Origin: DAIOFH01 sp036745875 | Lineage (GTDB): Bacteria > Planctomycetota > SZUA-567 | Direction of reading: 5' to 3' | NCBI GenBank assembly: GCA_036745875.1 | Contig: DAIOFH010000023.1 | Coordinates: 1 to 39,035, forward strand | DNA: 39,035 nt | Part shown: in pieces, positions 15,603-23,998 of the stretch | Numbering within the stretch: position 1 is the stretch's first letter | Layout of the letters: every line of letters begins with the position of its first letter | The notes under the pieces: generated by a model | Seen by the model: the letters and a program-made list of their open reading frames with translations, nothing else | Database searches by the model: none | What the model was told of the DNA's origin: nothing | Translations under genes and position numbers: made by a program

Positions 15603-17084
15603 TCACTTTTCCCGGTGAAGCACCATCGCCACCGCCTTGTTCCAGCCGTCCCGGCGCTTTTCCCGTTCCGCCGCGGCCATTGCCGGGCTGTATGACCGCT
15701 CCGCTTCGCGGGACGTCACGTCCCTCCCGTATATCCCCAAGGCCATCCCGGCGAGATACGCCGGGCCCGATCCGGACAGTTCCTCGAAGGCGGGTACGAA
15801 AACGTCGGCGTTCAGCATATCCGCCTGGAATTGCATCAGGAAGCCGTCACGGGTCGCCCCGCCGTCGACCTTCAGCGTGTCGACGCTGAAACCGGTCTCC
15901 TTGACCATGATGTCGATGATGTCCTGTATCTGGTAGGCGATGCATTCCTCGGCCGCGCGGACAATCTCCGCCTGGCCGACGCTCCTGGTCAGGCCGCACA
16001 GGATGCCCCGCGCCGCGCCGTCCCAATATGGCGCACCGAGCCCGCTGAAAGCCGGGACAAGGTACAAGCCATCCACCTCCCTCGCCGACCTGGCCAGCCG
16101 TTCCGCATCCTTGGACGAGGAAAGCATCTTCACGTCGTCGACCAGCCAGCGGATGACCGCTCCCGTATAGTTGATGTTGCCTTCCAGTACATAGGTCACC
16201 CGGCCGTCTATGGCCCACGCCAGGGAAGTGACCACGCCCTTGTCGCTGAAGATCGGCTTTTCGCCGATGTTCATCATTACCGACGAGCCGGTGCCGTAGG
16301 TCGTCTTTATCGAGCCTGGAGTATGGCAGCCCTGGCCGAACAGCGCGCCGTGGGAATCGCCGAGCACGGCGTGGATGGGAATCGGCCCCGGCAGCGCTCC
16401 GCCGAAATCGCTGTTGCCGAAGAGGCTGTTCGAGTCGACCACGCGTGGGAGCCATTCGCTTTGCAGCCCGAAAAGACGGCAGACGTCTTCGTCCCACCCG
16501 AGTGTGGCGACATTGAACAGCTGAGTCCTGGATGCGTTGGAATAGTCCGTCAGCGGCTCGCCGCCGCAAAGTTTGTAAACAAGCCACGAATCCATGGTCG
16601 AGCAGCAGAGGAAACCGCCGTCCGCCAGCCTGCGGGCTTCCGGAACGTTTTCCAGCACCCAGGCGATCTTGGCTGCCGAATAATACGGCGAAAGCGGGAT
16701 TCCGGTGCTGGCGCGCACCTGTTCCGCCGCTCCCCCCGATGCTATGCGGCGGCATATGTCCTCGCCCCTCGCGCACTGCCAGACAATCGCGTTGTGGACG
16801 GGTTTTCCGGTCCGCCTATCCCAGACGACGGCGGTTTCCCGCTGGTTGCTGATGGCGGCGACGGCGATGTCCGATGCTGCAATGCCCGTTTTGGCGATGA
16901 CCCCGCGCACCGCCTCTAGGAGGTTCGCGAAAATTTCCTCCGGACTGTGTTCCACCCAGCCGCGCCCGTCGACGATCTGCCGGTGTTCGCGGTCGTCGCG
17001 ACCGGCGATCCGCCCCGAGGAATCGAAGAGAATGGCCTTGGTGCCGGACGTGCTTTGGTCTATGGACAGAACGTACGATGGCAT
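15603..17084 (-). CDS. FGGY-family carbohydrate kinase, glycerol-kinase-like
   Basis: A 493-residue ATP-dependent sugar kinase. The N-terminal phosphate motif is SIDQSTSGTKA (residues 7-17), followed by SNQRETAVVWDRRTG, the GDSHGALFGQGC loop, KTTYGTGSSVMMNIG and the ATP-binding KVDGGATRDGFLMQFQADML. The overall pattern is glycerol kinase-like, but the usual GDQQAA and GTGCFLLMN segments are replaced, so glycerol itself is doubtful. The gene starts 3 bp after the transketolase C-subunit stop, inside an operon with an isomerase and a sugar importer. It therefore probably phosphorylates the ketose made by that isomerase, e.g. an apulose- or xylulose-type sugar. Confidence 0.85.
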   Translation of the reverse strand: MPSYVLSIDQSTSGTKAILFDSSGRIAGRDDREHRQIVDGRGWVEHSPEEIFANLLEAVRGVIAKTGIAASDIAVAAISNQRETAVVWDRRTGKPVHNAIVWQCARGEDICRRIASGGAAEQVRASTGIPLSPYYSAAKIAWVLENVPEARRLADGGFLCCSTMDSWLVYKLCGGEPLTDYSNASRTQLFNVATLGWDEDVCRLFGLQSEWLPRVVDSNSLFGNSDFGGALPGPIPIHAVLGDSHGALFGQGCHTPGSIKTTYGTGSSVMMNIGEKPIFSDKGVVTSLAWAIDGRVTYVLEGNINYTGAVIRWLVDDVKMLSSSKDAERLARSAREVDGLYLVPAFSGLGAPYWDGAARGILCGLTRSVGQAEIVRAAEECIAYQIQDIIDIMVKETGFSVDTLKVDGGATRDGFLMQFQADMLNADVFVPAFEELSGSGPAYLAGMALGIYGRDVTSREAERSYSPAMAAAEREKRRDGWNKAVAMVLHREK

Positions 17085-17087
17085 TTT

Positions 17088-18023
17088 CTACCTTTTCTGC
17101 AAAAGTTCGCGGGCGGCGCGGCAGACGCCTTCGGCATCCAGGCCATAGTGCTTGAACACGTCGGGGGAAGCGCCGGCGATCAGCACCTCGTGGGGAAGCG
17201 CCATGATCCTGACAGGTATCGGATTGTTCTGGACCACTATTTCCGCCACCGCCGAGCCAAGGCCGCCGTTGACGCTGTGTTCCTCAAGGGTGATGATGGT
17301 GCCGGTCCCGGCGGCGGCGAGGACGGCCTGTTCGTCAAAAGGCTGCAGGGTATGCATGTCCACGACCATGGCCTTGATCCCTTCGGCGGCAAGCGCATCA
17401 GCCGCCTGGAGCGCGGGCCAGACCATTTCGCCGCAGGCGATGATCGCCAGGTCGCCGCCGTCCCGCAGGGTGACGGCCTTGCCGATTTCGAACTTCGCGC
17501 CTTCCTCGTATACCAGCGGCATGGCAGCCTTGCCGACGCGGACATAGGCTGGCTCGTTGTTCTTTTCCAGCTCGCGCAGCAGGCCGGCCGTCTGGACTTC
17601 GTCGCAGGGCAACAGGACCTGGATGCCTGGAATCGCCCGCATGACCGCGATGTCGTGGGTGGAATGATGGCTGAAGCCGAGTGCGCCGTAACTGATCCCG
17701 CCGGATACGGCCAGCATTTTGACATTGGTATGTGAATAGGCGACGTCGACCTTTATCTGTTCCAGCGACCGCGCGGAGAGGAAGCTGGCGGGGGCGCAAA
17801 CGTATGGGCGCTTGCCGACTGCGGCGAGGCCGGCCGCCATGCCTATTTCATTTTGTTCGGCAATGCCGATCTCGACGAACTGCGCGGGCAAGGCATCGGC
17901 GAACACGCCCAGCGATGTCGAACCTTTCGCGTCCGAGGTGAGGGCGATGATATCGGGGTTTTGCCGCCCGAGGCGGGTCAGTTCGTTGGTGAACGCTTCA
18001 CGACAGGATAAGCCTTTTTTCAC
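17088..18023 (-). CDS. transketolase C-terminal subunit (pyrimidine-binding plus C domain)
   Basis: A 311-residue second half of a split transketolase. Residues 5-165 form the pyrimidine-binding domain with VEIGIAEQNEIGMAAGLA, containing the glutamate that activates thiamine diphosphate. Residues 185-305 form the C-terminal domain (AIIACGEMVWPALQAA, HTLQPFDEQAV, EEHSVNGGLGSA). The start is a GTG at 18021-18023 overlapping the TGA of the N-terminal subunit by four bases, a sign of translational coupling. Split transketolases occur both in core metabolism and in sugar-specific operons; its position beside a kinase and importer argues for a dedicated role on one sugar phosphate. Confidence 0.9.
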   Translation of the reverse strand: MKKGLSCREAFTNELTRLGRQNPDIIALTSDAKGSTSLGVFADALPAQFVEIGIAEQNEIGMAAGLAAVGKRPYVCAPASFLSARSLEQIKVDVAYSHTNVKMLAVSGGISYGALGFSHHSTHDIAVMRAIPGIQVLLPCDEVQTAGLLRELEKNNEPAYVRVGKAAMPLVYEEGAKFEIGKAVTLRDGGDLAIIACGEMVWPALQAADALAAEGIKAMVVDMHTLQPFDEQAVLAAAGTGTIITLEEHSVNGGLGSAVAEIVVQNNPIPVRIMALPHEVLIAGASPDVFKHYGLDAEGVCRAARELLQKR

Positions 18024-18841
18024 GCCAGTGCCCTTTCCGCTTCAGCAAACTGGTTCATGGCGGACCGGAGCAGTTCCGCATCAGGTACGCCGTGATGCCA
18101 CTTTGCGACATTTTCCATTTCGCGCACGCCCTTCCCCTTGCAGGTGCGGGCGATGAACAGGCGCGGCTTTCCGTTCCCCTTTTTGCTGAACACATCGGCG
18201 AGGGCGTTCACATTGTGCCCGTCCGTCTCTTCGACCTGCCAGCCGAAGGCGGTCCATTTGTCGGCGAGCGGCTCGAGGGCCATGACGTTTTCGGTGTCGC
18301 CGCTGATCTGCAGGTGGTTGCGGTCGATGACGGCGGTCAGGTTGTCGAGCTTGTAAAATGAAGCCGCCATAGCCGCTTCCCACAGCGAGCCTTCAGCCTG
18401 TTCCCCGTCCCCCATGACGACAAACACACGGTTCTCCCTGGAAAACATTTTCAGGCCTTTTGCCATGCCGACGCCGACGGACAGGCCGTGGCCGAGGGCG
18501 CCGGTATTCATCTCGATCCCCGGCACCTTGTTGTTCGGATGGCCGATCAGCCTGGTGCCGAAGGCGCAGAATGTTTTCAGTTCATCCTTGGGGAAAAAGC
18601 CGAGGTCGGCAAGTATGCAAAAAAGGCCTTCCACGCTGTGGCCCTTGCTCATGATGAAGTAATCCCTGTCGCCCCAGGCGGCGTTTTCGGGATCGACGCG
18701 CATTACCTTATAATAGAGCGCGACAAGTATATCCACGGAACTGAGAGCACCGCCGGTATGTCCGGCCTTTCCCGTATAGATCATGTTCAGCAGATCGCGA
18801 CGGATCTGGACAGCCTTGCGCGGCAAATAATTTTGATCCAT
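18020..18841 (-). CDS. transketolase N-terminal subunit (thiamine diphosphate domain)
   Basis: A 273-residue first half of a split transketolase. It carries KAGHTGGALSSVDIL (residues 27-41), SKGHSVEG, NTGALGHGLSVGVGMA and the thiamine diphosphate/metal motif GDGEQAEGSLWEAAM with the terminal Asn in VIDRNHLQ. The start is the ATG at 18839-18841 with GGAGA upstream; an in-frame ATG 25 codons earlier lies in the leader and is unlikely. It is the first gene of the operon. With its partner it would transfer a two-carbon glycolaldehyde unit between a ketose phosphate and an aldose phosphate. Confidence 0.9.
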   Translation of the reverse strand: MDQNYLPRKAVQIRRDLLNMIYTGKAGHTGGALSSVDILVALYYKVMRVDPENAAWGDRDYFIMSKGHSVEGLFCILADLGFFPKDELKTFCAFGTRLIGHPNNKVPGIEMNTGALGHGLSVGVGMAKGLKMFSRENRVFVVMGDGEQAEGSLWEAAMAASFYKLDNLTAVIDRNHLQISGDTENVMALEPLADKWTAFGWQVEETDGHNVNALADVFSKKGNGKPRLFIARTCKGKGVREMENVAKWHHGVPDAELLRSAMNQFAEAERALA

Positions 18842-19301
18842 GATTTCTCCAGTAACGCAACGACAAAGGCTATAATGACAACAAGGCGAAAAGGAAGACG
18901 ATAAAACCATTTGCATATTTATTCAAGCGTGAATATATATTATTGTCGCAAAAAAATCATCGCGGACCTTATCAAATCTTTTCCGCAGCACAGGAAAGAG
19001 TTTGTCGAATTCAGAAAAAATATAGGCTTAGTGATGAATGCACGGGCCAAGGGAATCACTCTTGAAATTGTAACTTGCATAATTATTCTTGTTTGTATAT
19101 TTATAATAACAGATAGAAATGATTTGTCAAGTTTTAAGCCGCGATAAATATTAATTTTTTAACATATTGTAAATTAAGCAATTATGCGAAAAAATAAAAC
19201 ATGAGGATAATGAGGATATGCTGTTTTGCTTATTCTATAGTGTTGAATACATAAATTACGTGCCCTCGAGTTCCTCAGGTATATGCTTTTGATGCGCAAG
19301 C
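18842..19301. other. AT-rich leader and promoter region of the transketolase operon
   Basis: About 460 bp without a convincing gene; a 78-codon plus-strand frame (18911-19147) has no homology that I recognise and no good ribosome binding site. The region next to the operon start must hold its promoter, and it contains the palindrome listed separately. Elsewhere only a short direct repeat ATGAGGATA (around 19201-19220) stands out. The HxlR gene ends at the right border. Confidence 0.5.
18915..18940. promoter_or_regulatory. candidate SorC operator upstream of the transketolase operon
   Basis: Inverted repeat TATTCA-AGCG-TGAATA (18920-18935), extended by AT-rich flanks, 74 bp upstream of the first gene. 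SorC/DeoR-type regulators bind dyads of this general form, and the operon ends with a SorC gene. No binding evidence exists in the sequence itself. Confidence 0.4.
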
Positions 19302-19688
19302 CTACCCTACCTTGAGAACCCTGCCGTTCACCTTGGCCCTGCGCTCTTTGCGGATATTTTTCTCACCCCATTCGCACATCACGTCGAGAACTGGTATAAG
19401 GGACTGGCCGCGTTTGGACAGGGAGTATTCGACTTTGGGGGGAATCTGCGGGTATTCCTTACGGATGACCAGGTCGTCAGCTTCCAGCTCCTTGAGGGTC
19501 GAACTGAGGGTCTTGAAGGAAATGGTACCGATCCCGCGTTTCAACTCGTTGAACCGCACCACCGGCCCGAAGATGGAAAGCCAGTACAGGATGACCATTT
19601 TGTACTTTCCCCCAATGAGGGACAGGGTATAGCCGAAGCCGGTATCGGAAAGGCTCTTGCCGGACGCGCACCATTCTTTGGGAATCAT
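19302..19688 (-). CDS. HxlR-family transcriptional regulator
   Basis: A 128-residue winged-helix regulator of the HxlR type. It shows the family pattern YTLSLIGGKYKMVILYWLS (residues 20-38), RFNELKRGIGTISFKTLSSTLKELE and VEYSLSKRGQSLIPVL. Members often control redox or nitroreductase-type enzymes and bind as dimers. The start ATG is preceded by AGGAG. It is transcribed away from a flavodoxin-type remnant and an intact flavodoxin-family reductase, the usual kind of partner, so it probably regulates the latter. Confidence 0.88.
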   Translation of the reverse strand: MIPKEWCASGKSLSDTGFGYTLSLIGGKYKMVILYWLSIFGPVVRFNELKRGIGTISFKTLSSTLKELEADDLVIRKEYPQIPPKVEYSLSKRGQSLIPVLDVMCEWGEKNIRKERRAKVNGRVLKVG

Positions 19689-19724
19689 CGGACACTCTCC
19701 TCTGGGTAAGTATATAACATTAAT

Positions 19725-20018
19725 GTGCGTACTTTTATTTTTATCATATGTGCGGTATCATCTCCGGTCAAGGAAAACGTCCTTGGCGGGCCAACGCCGC
19801 CCGCAGGCGACAGCAGCCCGATCAAGGACTGCATGCGCATCATGGCCGCTGAAGGAACGGAATATAAAGAGACAGTTTACTGGTATGACGGCCTGATGAA
19901 ACATCTTGGCTGGACGGACCGCGGAAAGGTCCTCGCCGGCGGCGGCGTGAAGCCTGGGGGCGTCAGTGGAAAACCCGTCGTGGAGGAAGCGCACCGGCTA
20001 GGCGCTTCAATACAATAA
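19725..20018 (+). pseudogene. flavodoxin-family reductase, C-terminal remnant
   Basis: The reading frame's last 60 or so residues (YKETVYWYDGLMKHLGWTDRGKVLAGG, then GKPVVEEAHRLGASI) match the C-terminal end of NAD(P)H-dependent flavodoxin-family reductases as I recall them. The first 35 residues look like read-through of non-coding DNA, and no flavin-binding N-terminus precedes them. It lies just upstream of an intact member of the same superfamily. It is probably the tail of a deleted paralogue. Confidence 0.5.
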
Positions 20019-20057
20019 CAGGAACAGAGGTCCAGATCGCCTATCGGAGAGTACATC

Positions 20058-20687
20058 ATGAAAGTCATCGCAATCAACGGCAGCTCCAACGCCAAAGGCA
20101 ACACCGCCCTTGCCCTCGACCAGGTCTGCGGCGCACTGCAACAACAGGGAATCGAAACGGAACGGATAGAAATCGGCAAAAAAGCCGTTCGCGGCTGCAT
20201 CGGCTGCAACAAGTGCGGGGAAAAGCAAAACCGCCGCTGCATCTTCGACGACGATATCCTCAACCCTTCCCTGGATGCGCTTTTTGCGGCAGACGGCATT
20301 CTCGTCGGCTCGCCGGTGTATTACGCCGGCATCAACGGCTCTTTGAAATGCTTCCTCGACCGGGCGTTTTATGTGGCGGAGTCCAACGGCTCCATCTTCT
20401 GGCAAAAAGTAGGGGCGGGAGTGGTGGCGGTGCGGCGCGGCGGGGAAGCGACCGCGTGGGACCAGATCAACAAGTATTTTACCATTACCGGGATGTTCAT
20501 CCCGTCCGGGACCTACTGGAACATGGTCTTCGGAGCTGCCCCGGGCGAAGCGGATAAGGATGTCGAGGGCAAGCAGAACATGCAGGTGCTGGGCCGAAAC
20601 ATGGCCTGGCTGCTGAAGGCGGTGGAAAAAGAAAAAAGCGCGCTGCCGCCGTATGAAGAAAAGCGGTTCATGAGTTTTATACGCTGA
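20058..20687 (+). CDS. flavodoxin-family NAD(P)H-dependent reductase (iron-sulfur flavoprotein-like)
   Basis: A 209-residue FMN-binding oxidoreductase. It has the phosphate loop NGSSNAKGNT (residues 6-15), the cysteine cluster GCIGCNKCGE (residues 50-60) seen in iron-sulfur flavoproteins and related multimeric flavodoxins, and GILVGSPVYYAGINGSLKCFLDRA, which contacts the flavin. The ATG follows GGAGAG. It probably reduces quinones, nitro compounds or an electron carrier. It is divergent from the HxlR regulator, with the paralogue remnant in between. Whether a [4Fe-4S] cluster is bound cannot be decided, because the cysteine spacing is only partly like that of the family. Confidence 0.85.
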   Translation: MKVIAINGSSNAKGNTALALDQVCGALQQQGIETERIEIGKKAVRGCIGCNKCGEKQNRRCIFDDDILNPSLDALFAADGILVGSPVYYAGINGSLKCFLDRAFYVAESNGSIFWQKVGAGVVAVRRGGEATAWDQINKYFTITGMFIPSGTYWNMVFGAAPGEADKDVEGKQNMQVLGRNMAWLLKAVEKEKSALPPYEEKRFMSFIR

Positions 20688-20764
20688 AGCGTTTTAAAAA
20701 ATCCCTGATGATTGAAGTTGGACGCTGGAAATATCACGCAAGCGGCTCATGGCTCACCGCACTG

Positions 20765-21355
20765 TCAAAGTACAGTCCGATTTCCTCCGAGCGGGAATTT
20801 CTCCTGCATCGAGGATAGATTGCCTGTGAGGTATTTCATGATGTTTTCAAAGGGATTGCCGGTGTTTTTGCCGAAAAGCTGTTTCTCGAAAAACGGAAGG
20901 GCGCTGTTCGGATCGTCCGCCGGAAGATAGCTGATGAACGGCGTCAGCGACCAGTCGTCATTGATGCGGTAGCCAATGCCCTGCAGCTGCATGGAACCGC
21001 TTTTTATCACCCCCGTTTCTATATACTTGTTTTCGACATCGACCTTGACGTCCCAGGACACGTCGACGGACTCCCCGCTGGCGGCGGCGGTTTGCGCGGC
21101 GGCGGCTGTGCTTGCCGTATTTTCGGCGGATACGTTGTTAGTGGATGCGGCGGGATTGTTCGGTTTGTAGGTGGCTGAGACAGGGTCGTAGGTGTGTATT
21201 TCCAGCGTGTCTTCCATGGGCTTCACCTGCGACGGGTCGATTACCTGCTTGCCCCGCTGCTCCTGCATTCGCTTGAACGCTTCGACGATTTTCGGATCCT
21301 TGGGGTCCATGATTCGCCAGAACATGACATAGCGGGAAGAATCACTGATATCCAT
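20765..21355 (-). CDS. hypothetical protein, 196 residues
   Basis: No family recognised. The start at 21353-21355 has AAAGGA upstream; another ATG five codons earlier lacks a ribosome binding site. The protein has no signal peptide. It begins with a charged segment (DPKDPKIVEAFKRMQEQ) and has an Ala/Thr/Ser-rich linker (residues about 72-97). A C-terminal domain with alternating hydrophobic residues follows (VSWDVKVDVENKYIETGVI, GIGYRINDDWSLTPFISYLP), ending in a helical tail (FEKQLFGKNTGNPFENIMKYL). The two-domain layout with a low-complexity linker looks like a real protein. It lies between the flavodoxin-family gene and the iolG remnant, transcribed against both. Confidence 0.6.
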   Translation of the reverse strand: MDISDSSRYVMFWRIMDPKDPKIVEAFKRMQEQRGKQVIDPSQVKPMEDTLEIHTYDPVSATYKPNNPAASTNNVSAENTASTAAAAQTAAASGESVDVSWDVKVDVENKYIETGVIKSGSMQLQGIGYRINDDWSLTPFISYLPADDPNSALPFFEKQLFGKNTGNPFENIMKYLTGNLSSMQEKFPLGGNRTVL

Positions 21356-21498
21356 GCTGCATCCTTTCATCGTGGGTGTCGGGAGAATCGCATATCAGTA
21401 TTATCGGACCCTGCTCCCGTTTCTTGAGCGGATTTGCGTTTTTTCCCCGCCGGTTTTACCCCAGGCTGTCGAAAAACTGGTCGGCTGCGAAGTGCGCG

Positions 21499-21831
21499 AT
21501 GGGGTTCCTGCTCGCCGGCGGAACGGCGATCCATAGCTACAATATCGAAACGGAGATCATGGGGACAAAAGGCACCCTGCGCATCGGGAGCGTTCCGCAG
21601 AAGAACCTTGTGGAAATCCTGGACGAATACGGCGTGCGCAAGGAATGCCACGACACCTTCCTCGACCGCTTCGAACAGGCCTATGCGGACGAGATGCAGG
21701 AATTCGTGAATTTCCTGCAACAGGGACGGAAGCCGAGCCCCAGCTTCGACGACGGCCTCAAGGCCACCATCATCGCCTACAAATGCCGCGAATCCTTCGA
21801 GTCCGGGAAGCTGGTGAAAACCGGCCTCTAA
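21499..21831 (+). pseudogene. iolG: inositol 2-dehydrogenase (iolG) C-terminal remnant
   Basis: The last ~110 residues of a Gfo/Idh/MocA-family inositol dehydrogenase: SYNIETEIMGTKGTLRIG, QKNLVEILDEYGVRKEC, FLDRFEQAYADEMQEFVNF, GRKPSPSFDDGLKATIIAYKCRESFESGKLVKTG. The Rossmann NAD domain and the catalytic Lys/Asp/His residues are absent. Upstream sequence in the same frame does not resemble the family. A normal intrinsic terminator still follows, so the 3' end is in its original context. It shows that this locus once held an inositol dehydrogenase. A working copy may exist elsewhere in the genome. Confidence 0.8.
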
Positions 21832-21888
21832 AGCACGAAAACTCTTGAAATGCTCCAATGGACGCCATTGCCGCAGGCAAAACGTCGA

Positions 21889-21921
21889 CGCCCTCTCCCG
21901 GCAAAGGAGAGGGCGTTTTTT
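21889..21921 (+). terminator. intrinsic terminator behind the iolG remnant
   Basis: A 10-bp GC-rich stem CGCCCTCTCC/GGAGAGGGCG with a 7-nt loop is followed by six T residues. This is the clearest rho-independent terminator in the window. Confidence 0.9.
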
Positions 21922-21940
21922 ATGGTTTGCAATAAGCGGA

Positions 21941-22192
21941 TCAACCGTTTATGAGTTCATCCGGATTCGGCATCTTGTCGAGTTCGCCTTGGGAAATATT
22001 CTGGTACTTCTTCGGGGACTGATCGTCGACGACGCCCGCAGGGCGCAACGATTCCTCGTCGGCGGTGCTGCCCTTCGGCGGCGACTTGGGATGGCGGTTT
22101 TGATGCGTCTTGGCTCCTGCGGGAAGATCGTTGAAATCCGGATCGTCGAATTTACGGGCAACATCAATGGGTCTGTTATCGTAGGACTTCAT
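21941..22192 (-). CDS. small hypothetical protein, 83 residues
   Basis: Unrecognised, polar, probably disordered protein rich in Asp, Pro, Lys and Asn (KSYDNRPIDVARKFDDPDFNDLP at the start, KMPNPDELING at the end). AAGGAG lies well placed before the ATG at 22190-22192; a longer frame from 22282 lacks such a site. It has no signal peptide or membrane segment. Length and composition recall small conserved proteins of unknown role, but no specific family comes to mind. Confidence 0.5.
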   Translation of the reverse strand: MKSYDNRPIDVARKFDDPDFNDLPAGAKTHQNRHPKSPPKGSTADEESLRPAGVVDDQSPKKYQNISQGELDKMPNPDELING

Positions 22193-22377
22193 AATGGGCT
22201 CCTTGTAACCATGTCCCCATTCAAAGCTGTACGACTGAACGAAATTGCCTTCGCTGCGATGGGGGTTTTGCGTTGTCCGCATATTTTTCCCCCCTCATCC
22301 CTCCCCAATTGGACACCAGGGCCAACTTAAGACAAGATAATCATGATGATTCGTGGTTGGCGACATCGGCAGCAAAG

Positions 22378-23853
22378 CTATATCGTCCGAAAAACAGGAG
22401 TAAGCGCATCATACAATGCGCAGAATTGCCGGTATTTGTCCTCGGCGGCGGACCTGTCGGCGCGCGGCTCGTAGATATTCTCCATCTGCACGGCCTCCGC
22501 GATGGCGGAGGCGTAGCCGGGAAAAGCTCCGGTCGTCACCGCGCCGATTATCGCCGCTCCCAGGCAGGGCGCTTCCTGGTTGTTGGGGACGACGACCGGC
22601 AGGTTGCAGATGTCGGCCTTGACCTGCGACCACAGCGCCGACTTCGCGCCGCCGCCGGTTGAAAGTACGCGGTCCACATTGATCCCCGACGCCTTGAAGA
22701 AATCGATGTTTTTCCTGAGCAGGCAGGCGACTCCATAGAGTATGGCGAGGGAAAAATCAAATTTGTCGTGGTTGACCGTTGCACCGTAAAACACGCCGGT
22801 GGCGTTGGCGTCGAACTCCGGTGGATTCACCCCGGTCAGGTACGGCAGGAACACGAGCCTCGGATCGACCGCCCTTTTGGCGCAGGATTCGTCGATGTCC
22901 CGGAACGACAAATCGGACGCGAAATTGTTCCTGAACCATTCCAGGCTTATCCCGCCCGATTCGCAGACAGGCAGGTAGATATAGCTGTTTTCAAAAGGCC
23001 CGCAATACAGGGGAATGCGCGAAGCCGAGGAAAAGGGCGTGGAAAGGAAGGTCGCGATGGAGGAGACGGTGCCTGCCGACTCGCTGACCATGCCTTCCAC
23101 CACGTTGCCTGTTCCGATCATGCCGGCGAAATGGTCCAGGGTGCCGCTGTTGGCGCTGCTTCCGGACGGCAGCCCGGTCGCGGACAAGATGTCCGGGGAC
23201 AACTCCCCCACCACGCTGCACGGCGGCACCAGTTCGGGCAGCTTGTCGGGGGTCACCCCGCAGTAGGCGAGCGGCTCTTCCCAATATTCTTTTTTCGTGA
23301 TGTCGAAGTAATGGGAAAACGGGTAGATCGAATATTCGCCGGCAAAGCGTCCGGTCAGCCGGTACAGGACATAATCCTTGATCATCAGGAACTTGTGGAT
23401 ATTGTTGAACAACTCGGCTTCGTTGTGCCGCAGCCAAAGGATTTTGGTGAGCGGCCAAGTGGGTATTATCTCCGGTTGTCCCGTGACCCTGTAGCACAGG
23501 TCGCGGTCGAGGTGTTTGGACAATTCGACGCATTCCGCTGTGCTGCGCATATCGAGCCACGAGATACCCGGCCTGAGCGGCCTGCCATCCCTCCCGACGA
23601 CGACCAGTGATTCGGCCTGGCCCGTCAGCACGAGTTGTACCGGCCCTGGGCCCAAGGAGGCCGCCGAAGCATGGCGACAGGCGGCGATCAATTCCACGAT
23701 GGTTGCGAAATACCCTTCCGCGTCGAACTCGACAAAGCCGCCCGTGCGGTCGTAATTGACGTTATGGCTTTCCAGGGAGGCGGGGACGAGCTTGTCCGAG
23801 TAGGCCGCTACCTTGATGTTCGTGGTGCCAAGGTCGATGGCGATGATGCCCAT
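22378..23853 (-). CDS. FGGY-family carbohydrate kinase (xylulokinase-like)
   Basis: A 491-residue sugar kinase with IAIDLGTTNIKVAAY (residues 4-18), LTGQAESLVVVG, RPGISWLDMRS, SGTLDHFAGMIGTGNV, and the ATP/sugar-site RVLSTGGGAKSALWSQVKADICNLPVVV. This matches xylulokinase-like FGGY enzymes rather than glycerol kinase. It lies 145 bp downstream of, and in the same direction as, the LacI-type regulator. It is therefore part of the divergent regulon with the ABC importer at 25519. Its likely substrate is the ketose produced from the imported sugar; the identity is open. The length is normal, unlike three genes on the other side of the divergon. Confidence 0.85.
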   Translation of the reverse strand: MGIIAIDLGTTNIKVAAYSDKLVPASLESHNVNYDRTGGFVEFDAEGYFATIVELIAACRHASAASLGPGPVQLVLTGQAESLVVVGRDGRPLRPGISWLDMRSTAECVELSKHLDRDLCYRVTGQPEIIPTWPLTKILWLRHNEAELFNNIHKFLMIKDYVLYRLTGRFAGEYSIYPFSHYFDITKKEYWEEPLAYCGVTPDKLPELVPPCSVVGELSPDILSATGLPSGSSANSGTLDHFAGMIGTGNVVEGMVSESAGTVSSIATFLSTPFSSASRIPLYCGPFENSYIYLPVCESGGISLEWFRNNFASDLSFRDIDESCAKRAVDPRLVFLPYLTGVNPPEFDANATGVFYGATVNHDKFDFSLAILYGVACLLRKNIDFFKASGINVDRVLSTGGGAKSALWSQVKADICNLPVVVPNNQEAPCLGAAIIGAVTTGAFPGYASAIAEAVQMENIYEPRADRSAAEDKYRQFCALYDALTPVFRTI

Positions 23854-23998
23854 GGGAAAATCTCCTTTTAGGAATTGGGATTGACGGGACTACTCCACCT
23901 CACTTTCCCCATAGAGGGCGAGCGTTATGGTCAGAGTGAGTTATCAGATCAATGGGGTTGGACAAAGTAACATAAAGGACCCCGTAACCGGCGAATCA

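Noticed and set aside
15603..17084. Plain glycerol kinase
   Set aside because: Key glycerol-kinase loops (GDQQAA, GTGCFLLMN) are replaced and the operon points to a sugar; the annotation stays at FGGY kinase.
18911..19147. 78-codon plus-strand frame in the transketolase leader
   Set aside because: AT-rich, no good ribosome binding site and it overlaps the probable promoter and operator.
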